A stretch of 6,660 nucleotides of DNA from Gammaproteobacteria bacterium. Its GTDB lineage: Bacteria > Pseudomonadota > Gammaproteobacteria > S012-40. Below are positions 1 to 5,405 of the stretch, piece after piece. The stretch spans positions 1-6,660 of the forward strand of contig JALSHN010000015.1 in NCBI GenBank assembly GCA_026982215.1. Direction: 5' to 3'. The position numbers were made by a program, and so were the translations under genes. The number at the start of each line of letters is the position of its first letter. Position 1 is the stretch's first letter. The notes beneath the pieces were generated by a model, which saw only the letters and a list, made by a program, of their open reading frames with translations, ran no database searches and was not told where the DNA came from.

Positions 1-841
1 GGTGAACAGCTTCGGCCAGCTCTACCAACCCTTCGGCGGCAGTGGCATCACCAAGCTCCACTACGCCTACTTCGATTTCTCCGACGACAGCGCCTTCACC
101 GGCGAGGCCAAGGGGGCCGGACTGGGGGGCAAGCTGGGGGCGGTACTGCGCTTCTCACCGCGCTTCTCCCTGGGGCTGTCCTTCCACAGCAAGACCTACA
201 TGTCCGACCTCAGCGCCGACGGCGCGGTGATGACCATGGCGGTCAACGGCGATCAAGGCCTCCTCACCAACGGAACCCCCGACAACAACCTTGTCGACAC
301 GGCCATCCCGGTGACCGGCAAGATCACCGTGCGCGACTTCCAATGGCCCACCACCCTGGCCCTGGGGGCCTCGCTGCAGGTGAACGAGCGGCTGACGCTG
401 GTGGGGGATGTGAAGAACATCGGCTGGTCGGGGGTGATGGAAGACTTTTCTATGACCTTCGAGGCCGACAACAGCACCAGCAACGGCGGCTTCGCCGGCA
501 AGAAGATGGACATGGCCCTCTACCAGAACTGGCGTGATCAAACGGTGCTGGCCCTGGGCGGCGCCTACCGCCTCAACGACGCCCTCACTCTGCGCGCCGG
601 GCTGAATCGGGCCGCCAACCCCATCCCCGCGGGCTATTTGAACGCCCTGTTCCCGGCCATCATCGAGAACCACGTCACCGCCGGGGTGGGTTATCAGAAG
701 GGGGCCATGAGTATGGACTTCTCCATCACCCGAGCGAGCGAGGCCAGCGTCACCAATCCCGGCAACGGCAGCACCATCCCCCCGGTGACCTCCACCCACA
801 GCCAGCTCAACTGGCAGTTGATGGGCAGCTACCGCTTCTGA
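1..841 (+). CDS. FadL/OmpP1/TodX-family outer membrane transport protein, C-terminal part (5' end outside window)
   Basis: This is the C-terminal 279 residues of an outer membrane beta-barrel protein of the FadL/OmpP1/TodX family, whose members let hydrophobic compounds (long-chain fatty acids, aromatics) diffuse across the outer membrane. The reading frame is open to the left edge, and the GTG at 2-4 is probably an internal valine codon. Family proteins usually have about 400-450 residues, so perhaps 130-170 are missing, including the signal peptide and N-terminal hatch region. The visible part alternates amphipathic strands with polar loops. Family-like stretches are WPTTLALGASLQVNERLTLV (visible residues 115-134), DVKNIGWSG (136-144), ALTLRAGLNRAANPIP (194-209, with the NPIP turn) and FPAIIENHVTAGVGYQ (217-232). 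The protein ends in Tyr-Arg-Phe with a terminal Phe, the usual BAM-recognition signature of barrel proteins. It ends in TGA at 839-841, followed by a hairpin, and converges with secF. The family call is fairly secure but the substrate cannot be told from the sequence. Confidence 0.85.
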   Translation, partial: VNSFGQLYQPFGGSGITKLHYAYFDFSDDSAFTGEAKGAGLGGKLGAVLRFSPRFSLGLSFHSKTYMSDLSADGAVMTMAVNGDQGLLTNGTPDNNLVDTAIPVTGKITVRDFQWPTTLALGASLQVNERLTLVGDVKNIGWSGVMEDFSMTFEADNSTSNGGFAGKKMDMALYQNWRDQTVLALGGAYRLNDALTLRAGLNRAANPIPAGYLNALFPAIIENHVTAGVGYQKGAMSMDFSITRASEASVTNPGNGSTIPPVTSTHSQLNWQLMGSYRF

Positions 842-855
842 ATCGCCCAAACGAG

Positions 856-889
856 ACGGGGCGCGGGTCGAGAGCGGCCCGCGCCCCGT
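856..889. terminator. GC-rich hairpin, likely bidirectional terminator between the convergent genes
   Basis: A perfect 12-bp inverted repeat lies here: acggggcgcggg (856-867) pairs with cccgcgccccgt (878-889), enclosing a 10-base spacer whose edges can pair further (T868-G877 wobble, C869-G876). It sits between the stop codon of the plus-strand outer membrane protein (839-841) and the minus-strand secF stop (908-910), where a shared terminator is expected. The tails are poor. On the plus strand the stem is followed by TGCTTTCC, and on the minus strand by CTCGTTTGG, so neither has a run of four or more Ts. It may act as a weak intrinsic terminator, a pause site or a 3'-end RNase barrier for both messages. 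Confidence 0.6.
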
Positions 890-907
890 TGCTTTCCGCC
901 CGCGGTC

Positions 908-1846
908 TCAGGGCTGGCCGTCGAGGTCCGCCCCCTCCTTCTCCGGCGGCATGAGATCCTCGCGGCTGATCCCCAGCGCCAGGGCCGCCGAACTGGCCAC
1001 ATAGATGGAGGAATAGGTCCCCACCACCACCCCGACGATCAGCGCGGTGGCAAAACCGTGGATCAGCTCGCCACCGAAGACGAACAGGGCGATCAACACC
1101 AGCAAGGTGGTGAGCGAGGTCATCAAGGTGCGGGCCAGGGTCTGGTTGAGCGAGGCGTTGACCACCTCCTCGGGTCCGCCCTTACGCATCTTGCGGAAAT
1201 TCTCCCGCACGCGGTCGAACACCACGATGGTGTCGTTGAGGGAATAGCCGATCACCGCCAGCACCGCCGCCAGCACGGTGAGATCGAATTCCATGCCGGT
1301 GACGGAGAAGAACCCCAGGGTGATGATGACGTCGTGCACCAGGGCGGCGATGGAGCCCACCGCCAGGCGCTGCTCGAAGCGCAACCAGACATAGATCAGG
1401 ATGCCGATCAGGGCATAGAGCAGCGCCAGCCCGCCCTGCTCGGTGAGCTCCTCGCCCACCTGCGGGCCGACGAACTCCACCCGCCGCAGCTCGGCCGGTT
1501 CCCCTTGCAGGTCCCGGAGCACCGCGAAGATGCGCTCGCTCAACTGGGCGTTGCTGAGCCCCTCCCGCGGGGCCACCCGCACCAGCACGTCCCGGCTGGT
1601 ACCGAAGTGCTGCACCACCGCGTCGTCGAAGCCGGCCTCGGCCAACCGCTGACGCACCTGGGCCAGCTCCGCCGGCTGGGGATAACCGATCTCGATCAGG
1701 GTACCGCCGGTGAAGTCGATCCCGAGATTCAATCCCCGGGTGAGCAACGATCCCAGGGAGACGAGCAACAACACCACGCTCAACACCACCGCCGGTTTGC
1801 GCCAGCGGACGAAGTCGATACGGGGGAGTCGGGCGAAGATTTCCAT
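908..1846 (-). CDS. secF: SecF, protein translocase accessory subunit
   Basis: SecF is an inner-membrane subunit that works with SecD (and YajC) on the SecYEG channel, using the proton motive force to drive late translocation. The 312-residue product is close to the 323 of E. coli SecF. Visible in order are a first membrane helix (about 20-36), the LGIDFTGGT motif (41-49), a periplasmic P4-like domain (about 50-130) ending in GPQVGEEL (127-134), then five more membrane helices between about 138 and 292. The conserved GYSLNDTIVVFDRVREN motif (200-216) carries Asp205, and NQTLART (234-240) carries Arg239, matching the E. coli Asp213/Arg247 pair linked to proton movement. The ATG at 1844-1846 was chosen because GAGGGGG (minus strand, 1859-1853) lies 6 bases upstream. 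An in-frame TTG at 1859-1861 would add five residues but has no such site. The gene starts 11 bases after secD stops and ends in TGA. Nothing looks degenerate. Confidence 0.98.
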   Translation of the reverse strand: MEIFARLPRIDFVRWRKPAVVLSVVLLLVSLGSLLTRGLNLGIDFTGGTLIEIGYPQPAELAQVRQRLAEAGFDDAVVQHFGTSRDVLVRVAPREGLSNAQLSERIFAVLRDLQGEPAELRRVEFVGPQVGEELTEQGGLALLYALIGILIYVWLRFEQRLAVGSIAALVHDVIITLGFFSVTGMEFDLTVLAAVLAVIGYSLNDTIVVFDRVRENFRKMRKGGPEEVVNASLNQTLARTLMTSLTTLLVLIALFVFGGELIHGFATALIVGVVVGTYSSIYVASSAALALGISREDLMPPEKEGADLDGQP

Positions 1847-1852
1847 GGAATG

Positions 1853-1859
1853 CCCCCTC
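1853..1859 (-). promoter_or_regulatory. Shine-Dalgarno site of secF overlapping the secD stop codon
   Basis: The minus strand reads TGAGGGGGCATTCCATG across the junction. The secD stop TGA (1860-1858) shares its last two bases with the GAGGGGG ribosome binding site, which is 6 bases from the secF ATG. This arrangement fits translational coupling, giving matched amounts of SecD and SecF, and it decides the secF start codon. The coupling itself is an inference. Confidence 0.75.
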
Positions 1860-3726
1860 AAATGGCGATCTTTTCCAGGCGCCGCTGGCGCCCGTAGACC
1901 AGAGCGACCACCGCCCGGGAGACCATGATGGCGGTGAACATGGAGGTGACGATGCCAATGGACAAGGTCACCGCGAAACCCTTCACCGGCCCGGTGCCGA
2001 AGATGAACAACACCAGGGCGGCGATCAGGGTAGTGACGTTGGCATCCAAGATGGTGGTGAAGGCCTTGTCGTAACCGGCATCGATGGCCAGGGCCGGGCG
2101 CGCCCCGGCGCGCAGCTCCTCACGGATGCGTTCGAAGATGAGTACGTTGGCGTCCACCGCCATGCCCACGGTGAGCACGATACCGGCGATGCCCGGCAGG
2201 GTCAGGGTGGCCTGGAGCATGGAGAGCACGGCGACGATGAGCACCAGATTGAGCGCCAGCGCCAGATCGGCCACCAGCCCGAAGACGCGGTACCACAAGG
2301 CCATGAACACCAGTACCAGCAGGAAGCCGATGGTCACCGCGGTGACCCCCTTGTCGATGTTCTCCTGCCCCAGGCTGGGTCCGACGGTGCGCTCCTCGAC
2401 GATCTCGATGGGAGCAGCCAGGGAACCGGCACGCAACAACAGCGCCAGCTTGCGGGCCTCCTCGGAACTGTCCAACCCGGTGATCTGGAAGCGCTTGCCC
2501 AGGCGCTCGCGGATGCGGGCGATGTTGATCACCTCCTCCACCACCCGGCGCTGCTTCACCGTGCGCCCGTCCACCACCCGGGTCTCCACCTTGATCTCCT
2601 TGTACACCACCGCCATCAAGCGGCCGACGTTGTCCTTGGTGGCGTCGGTGAACAGTCGGGCGCCCTTGCTGTCCAGGGTGATGAACACCGCCGGCCCGCC
2701 ACTCTGGGAATCGATGCCCGAGGCGGCGTCGATGATGTAGTCGCCGGTGAGCATCACTTCGCGTTTGAGCAGCACCGGCTCACCGTCACGGTCGCGGAAC
2801 AGGCGCGTTCCCGGGGGAATGCGCCCGCTGGCCGCGGCCTGGCGGGCATCGGCGTCCTCGTCCACCAGACGGAACTCCAGGGTGGCGGTGGCGCCGAGGA
2901 TCTCCTTGGCGCGGGCGGTGTCCTGCACCCCGGGCAGTTGCACCACGATGCGGTTGCGCCCTTGACGCTGGATCACCGGCTCGGCCACCCCCAGCTCGTT
3001 GACCCGGTTGCGCAGGGTGGTGATGTTCTGTTTCACCGCGAAGTCGCGAATCTGCTTGGCCTGCTGTTCGCTGAGGCGCGCCACCACGTAGAAGGCGCCT
3101 TCCGCCTCGCGGGTATCGAATTCCAGCCCGTCACGGGTGTGGGCCTCGCGCAACAACGCCAGGGCCTCTTGCTGGGCGGCGGCGTCCCGCAGCCGCACCT
3201 GGACGCTCTCCTCCACCGCGTCGATGGCCACATAGCGGATACGGGCGCGGCGCAGGGCGTTGCGGAATTCGTTGCGATAACGCTCCACCGCCTGTTTCAC
3301 CGCCGCCTCCACGTCCACCTCCATGAGGAAGTGCACCCCGCCGCGCAGGTCCAGGCCGAGATACATCGGCCGCGCCCCGATGGCGGTGAGCCATTCGGGG
3401 GTGCGTGGCGCCAGGTTGAGGGCGATGACGTAACGCCGGCCCAATTTCTCGGCGAGCAGGTCCTTGGCCTCGAGCTGGGCCTCGGGGTCGGCGAAACGGA
3501 TCAGCAGGGCCGGCTGCTCGGTGAGCTCGAGGCTCTTGAAGGCCAGTCCCTCGCCGCGCAGCACCGCCTCCACCCGCGCCATCAGGCGCTGGTCCACCTC
3601 GGCGTTGCGGCTGGGGGAGATCTGCACCGCCGGGTCCTCACCGTAGAGGTTGGGCAGGGCATAGAGGAATCCGACGGCGATCACCACCAGGATGACGGCG
3701 TACTTCCACGCGGCGTAGGGTTTCAT
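1858..3726 (-). CDS. secD: SecD, protein translocase accessory subunit
   Basis: SecD partners SecF. Its large periplasmic domain captures the emerging preprotein, and proton flow through the membrane part is thought to drive the pulling motion. The product is 622 residues (E. coli SecD has 615). Visible are an N-terminal membrane helix (about 9-24), the MYLGLDLRGGVHFLMEVD motif (121-138) that opens the P1 domain, the conserved LRNRVNELGVAEPVIQRQG (238-256) and VVQLPGV (261-267), then five C-terminal membrane helices (about 460-605). The GMAVDANVLIFERIREE motif (521-537) holds Asp525, equivalent to E. coli Asp519, which is required for proton-driven export. The C-terminus is short and basic (YGRQRRLEK). 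The frame stays open far upstream into yajC, but MKPYAAWKYA is the family start and no better start exists after the yajC stop. Its ribosome binding site is weak (GGAT at 3739-3736, 9 bases from the ATG), unlike those of yajC and secF. It lies 46 bp after yajC in the same transcription unit. Confidence 0.98.
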   Translation of the reverse strand: MKPYAAWKYAVILVVIAVGFLYALPNLYGEDPAVQISPSRNAEVDQRLMARVEAVLRGEGLAFKSLELTEQPALLIRFADPEAQLEAKDLLAEKLGRRYVIALNLAPRTPEWLTAIGARPMYLGLDLRGGVHFLMEVDVEAAVKQAVERYRNEFRNALRRARIRYVAIDAVEESVQVRLRDAAAQQEALALLREAHTRDGLEFDTREAEGAFYVVARLSEQQAKQIRDFAVKQNITTLRNRVNELGVAEPVIQRQGRNRIVVQLPGVQDTARAKEILGATATLEFRLVDEDADARQAAASGRIPPGTRLFRDRDGEPVLLKREVMLTGDYIIDAASGIDSQSGGPAVFITLDSKGARLFTDATKDNVGRLMAVVYKEIKVETRVVDGRTVKQRRVVEEVINIARIRERLGKRFQITGLDSSEEARKLALLLRAGSLAAPIEIVEERTVGPSLGQENIDKGVTAVTIGFLLVLVFMALWYRVFGLVADLALALNLVLIVAVLSMLQATLTLPGIAGIVLTVGMAVDANVLIFERIREELRAGARPALAIDAGYDKAFTTILDANVTTLIAALVLFIFGTGPVKGFAVTLSIGIVTSMFTAIMVSRAVVALVYGRQRRLEKIAI

Positions 3727-3772
3727 CGCGGTTCTATCCAGGTCTGGGCGGGAACGGAACGGGGCGCGGCGT

Positions 3773-4129
3773 TCAGTCCTCTTGGGACTTGCCGGAGAGC
3801 GCGGCCTTGAGCGTGCCCTTGGGGACCACGGCGGCCACGGCGTTGCGCTGCACCACCAGTTGGATGCCGTTGCCCACGTCCAGGGTGAGGAACCCCTCGT
3901 CCATGGCGACCACCTTGCCCACCAGGCCACCGGTGCTCACCACCTCGTCACCCACGGTGAGGGATTCCACCATTTTCTTGTGTTCCTTGGCCCGCTTCAC
4001 CTGGGGGCGGATGAGCAGGAAGTAGAAGATGATGAAAATGATGAGCAGTGGCAGCAGACCCAACAGGCCGCCGTCGGGCGGGGGGGCGCCGTTTCCTTGG
4101 GCCAGGGCATCGGAAATGAACAAGCTCAT
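3773..4129 (-). CDS. yajC: YajC, small Sec translocon accessory membrane protein
   Basis: YajC is the small third member of the SecDF-YajC complex in the inner membrane. It binds SecDF and is usually not essential. The product is 118 residues (E. coli has 110). A short N-terminal segment rich in Gly and Pro is followed by one strongly hydrophobic helix (about 22-40, with LLPLLIIFIIFYFLLI), then the family motif RPQVKRAKEHKKM (41-53) and the cytoplasmic domain with VGDEVVSTGGLVGKV (59-73). The tail (LKAALSGKSQED) is charged. The ATG at 4127-4129 is preceded by an AAGGAG ribosome binding site, the best in the window. It is the first gene of the yajC-secD-secF block, 107 bp downstream of tgt. 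That gap is long enough for its own promoter, although I could not recognise one with confidence. Confidence 0.97.
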   Translation of the reverse strand: MSLFISDALAQGNGAPPPDGGLLGLLPLLIIFIIFYFLLIRPQVKRAKEHKKMVESLTVGDEVVSTGGLVGKVVAMDEGFLTLDVGNGIQLVVQRNAVAAVVPKGTLKAALSGKSQED

Positions 4130-4134
4130 GTCGG

Positions 4135-4140
4135 CTCCTT
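4135..4140 (-). promoter_or_regulatory. Strong Shine-Dalgarno site of yajC
   Basis: The plus-strand ctcctt reads AAGGAG on the coding strand, 5 bases before the yajC ATG. This is near-consensus and confirms the chosen start. It is much better than the site preceding secD. Confidence 0.8.
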
Positions 4141-4169
4141 CGATGGTGTCGTGAATGGTCGTCAGGTCG

Positions 4170-4193
4170 AAAATCCGGCGGCGAATCCCGCCG
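4170..4193 (-). terminator. Possible weak terminator or attenuator hairpin in the yajC leader
   Basis: Read on the minus strand, CGGCGG (4193-4188) and CCGCCG (4181-4176) form a perfect 6-bp GC stem around a 6-base loop. One G then precedes ATTTT (4174-4170). The layout resembles a weak intrinsic terminator located after tgt and before yajC. If active it would reduce read-through from cysG-tgt into yajC-secDF. The stem is short and such repeats arise easily in GC-rich DNA, so this is only a candidate. Confidence 0.3.
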
Positions 4194-4222
4194 AGACGCC
4201 TGGGTTCGAGAGCACGGGGCTC

Positions 4223-4244
4223 AAAATAACGGCGTATTATTGCA
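4223..4244 (-). other. AT-rich patch with an imperfect inverted repeat over the tgt stop codon
   Basis: The 107-bp gap between tgt and yajC begins with the most AT-rich short stretch near these genes. On the minus strand it reads CAATAATACGCCGTTATTTTG, in which AATAA and TTATT can pair around a 7-base loop. The tgt TAA stop (4239-4237) lies inside it. It could be a promoter element, a protein-binding site or a weak 3'-end structure. I looked for a paired -35/-10 set around TATTTT and found no acceptable -35, so no promoter is called. The rest of the gap holds only the short hairpin at 4176-4193 and the yajC ribosome binding site. Confidence 0.3.
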
Positions 4245-5352
4245 CATCGCCCCGCCCTTGGGCGCGTCGGGCGTAGAACTCACGAACATAGTCCGCCAGG
4301 CGGCCCTCGGCGATGGCCTGGCGCAGTTCGGCCATCAGGGTCTGGTAGTAGTGGAGGTTATGCAGGGTATTGAGCCGCAACCCCAACACCTCGCCGGCTC
4401 GGTCCAGATGGCGCAGGTAGGCCCGGGAGTAGTGACGGCAGGTGTAACAGTCACAGTGCTCATCCAGCGGGCGGGTGTCACGCTCGTAACGGGCGTTGCG
4501 GATGCGGATCACCCCATCGCGGACGAACAGGTGGCCGTTGCGGGCGTTGCGGGTGGGCATCACGCAGTCGAACATGTCCACCCCGCGGCACACCGCCTCG
4601 ACCAGGTCCTCCGGGCGCCCCACCCCCATGAGATACCGGGGCCGATCGGCGGGCATGCGTGGAGTGATGTGATCGAGGATGCGCAGCATTTCGTCCTTGG
4701 GCTCGCCCACCGAGAGGCCGCCGATGGCGTAGCCGTCGAAGCCGATCTCCAGCAGGCCGGCCAGGGAGGCCTCGCGCAGGTGGGGGTACATCCCCCCCTG
4801 GACGATGCCGAACAGGGCCGCGGGGTTGTCGCCGTGGGCGATCTTGGAGCGTTCGGCCCAACGCAGGGACAGCTCCATGGAGGCCCGGGCGGTGGTCTCG
4901 TCGGCGGGATAGGGGGTGCATTCGTCGAAGATCATCACCACGTCCGAGCCCAGGGCCCGCTGCACCGCCATGGATTCCTCCGGCCCCATGAACACCCGGT
5001 CGCCGTTCACCGGCGAGGCGAAGGTGACCCCTTGTTCGCTGATCTTGCGCATCGCCCCCAGGCTGAAGACCTGGAAACCGCCGGAGTCGGTGAGGATGGG
5101 ACCGTGCCAGCCCATGAAGCCGTGCAGGCCACCGTGTGCCTCGATCACCTCCAGACCCGGGCGGAGCATGAGGTGGAAGGCGTTGCCCAGGATCATCTGC
5201 GCCCCCAGCCCCGCGACCTCATCGGGGGTGAGGGTCTTGACGGTGGCGTAGGTGCCCACCGGCATGAAGGCCGGGGTCTCCACCACCCCCCGGGCGAAGA
5301 TCATCCGCCCCCGGCGGGCCTCGCCGTCTTGGGCCAGCAGTCGAAATTCCAT
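4237..5352 (-). CDS. tgt: Queuine/preQ1 tRNA-ribosyltransferase (tRNA-guanine transglycosylase)
   Basis: Tgt swaps guanine 34 in the anticodon of tRNAs for Asn, Asp, His and Tyr for preQ1, the key cytoplasmic step of queuosine synthesis. The product is 371 residues (E. coli 375). All expected active-site features are visible. TDSGGFQVFSLG (88-99) holds Asp89, the general acid/base, and FDEC (142-145) holds Asp143, which binds the substrate base. VQGG (185-188) is followed by GGLSVGE (211-217), and DMFDCVMPTRNARNG (259-273) holds Asp262, the counterpart of the E. coli nucleophile Asp264. The zinc ligands are Cys300, Cys302 and Cys305 in CDCYTCRHYSRAYLRHL, plus His331 in LNTLHNLHYY. The ATG at 5350-5352 has GAGGAA 5 bases upstream (minus strand, 5363-5358). 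The gene ends in TAA. In many gammaproteobacteria queA, which makes the next intermediate, precedes tgt, but here cysG does. The enzyme appears intact. Confidence 0.98.
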   Translation of the reverse strand: MEFRLLAQDGEARRGRMIFARGVVETPAFMPVGTYATVKTLTPDEVAGLGAQMILGNAFHLMLRPGLEVIEAHGGLHGFMGWHGPILTDSGGFQVFSLGAMRKISEQGVTFASPVNGDRVFMGPEESMAVQRALGSDVVMIFDECTPYPADETTARASMELSLRWAERSKIAHGDNPAALFGIVQGGMYPHLREASLAGLLEIGFDGYAIGGLSVGEPKDEMLRILDHITPRMPADRPRYLMGVGRPEDLVEAVCRGVDMFDCVMPTRNARNGHLFVRDGVIRIRNARYERDTRPLDEHCDCYTCRHYSRAYLRHLDRAGEVLGLRLNTLHNLHYYQTLMAELRQAIAEGRLADYVREFYARRAQGRGDVQ

Positions 5353-5357
5353 TGGGG

Positions 5358-5363
5358 TTCCTC
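5358..5363 (-). promoter_or_regulatory. Shine-Dalgarno site of tgt
   Basis: The coding strand reads GAGGAACCCCAATG, giving a good GAGGAA ribosome binding site 5 bases before the ATG. It supports starting at MEFRLLAQDG. Confidence 0.7.
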
Positions 5364-5374
5364 AACCGGGTCGA

Positions 5375-5392
5375 GGCGGCAAGACTACCGCC
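5375..5392 (-). repeat. Short inverted repeat (hairpin) between cysG and tgt
   Basis: In the 53-bp gap, ggcggca (5375-5381) and taccgcc (5386-5392) form a 7-bp stem with one G-T wobble and a 4-base loop. On the transcribed strand it is followed by TCGACCC, with no T-run, so it is unlikely to be a classical terminator. It could be an RNA-processing or stability structure at the cysG 3' end. It lies 11 bases before the tgt ribosome binding site and leaves that site free. Confidence 0.4.
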
Positions 5393-5405
5393 GCGGTGGG
5401 GATTT

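Noticed and set aside
2..4. GTG as the true start of the outer membrane protein
   Set aside because: A start here would give a barrel with no signal peptide and about 150 residues too few. The frame simply runs off the left edge.
397..404. GCTGGTGG, the E. coli Chi octamer (another on the minus strand at 2271-2278)
   Set aside because: One or two copies of a GC-rich octamer in 6.6 kb of GC-rich coding DNA are expected by chance, and Chi sequence differs among lineages.
155..850. Minus-strand open frame (231 codons) antisense to the outer membrane protein
   Set aside because: The product is Gly/His/Val-rich with no domain, while the plus strand encodes a recognisable FadL-family barrel ending in a terminal Phe.
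1058..1897. Plus-strand open frame (279 codons) antisense to secF
   Set aside because: The product is His/Gln/Glu-rich and low in complexity, as expected from reading secF backwards. There is no family resemblance, and SecF is intact on the other strand.
2938..3810. Plus-strand open frame (290 codons) antisense to secD and the yajC end
   Set aside because: It has the same His/Gln/Gly-rich shadow composition and lies wholly over secD, which shows all expected motifs.
3727..3930. Upstream extension of secD overlapping yajC
   Set aside because: The extra 68 codons encode a Trp/Pro/Arg/Ser-rich shadow of yajC. SecD homologues begin near MKPYAAWKYA, just before the first membrane helix.
4220..4260. 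Sigma-70 promoter for yajC in the AT-rich patch
   Set aside because: TATTTT could serve as a -10, but the sequence 17 bases upstream is GC-rich and unlike TTGACA. No consistent pair was found.
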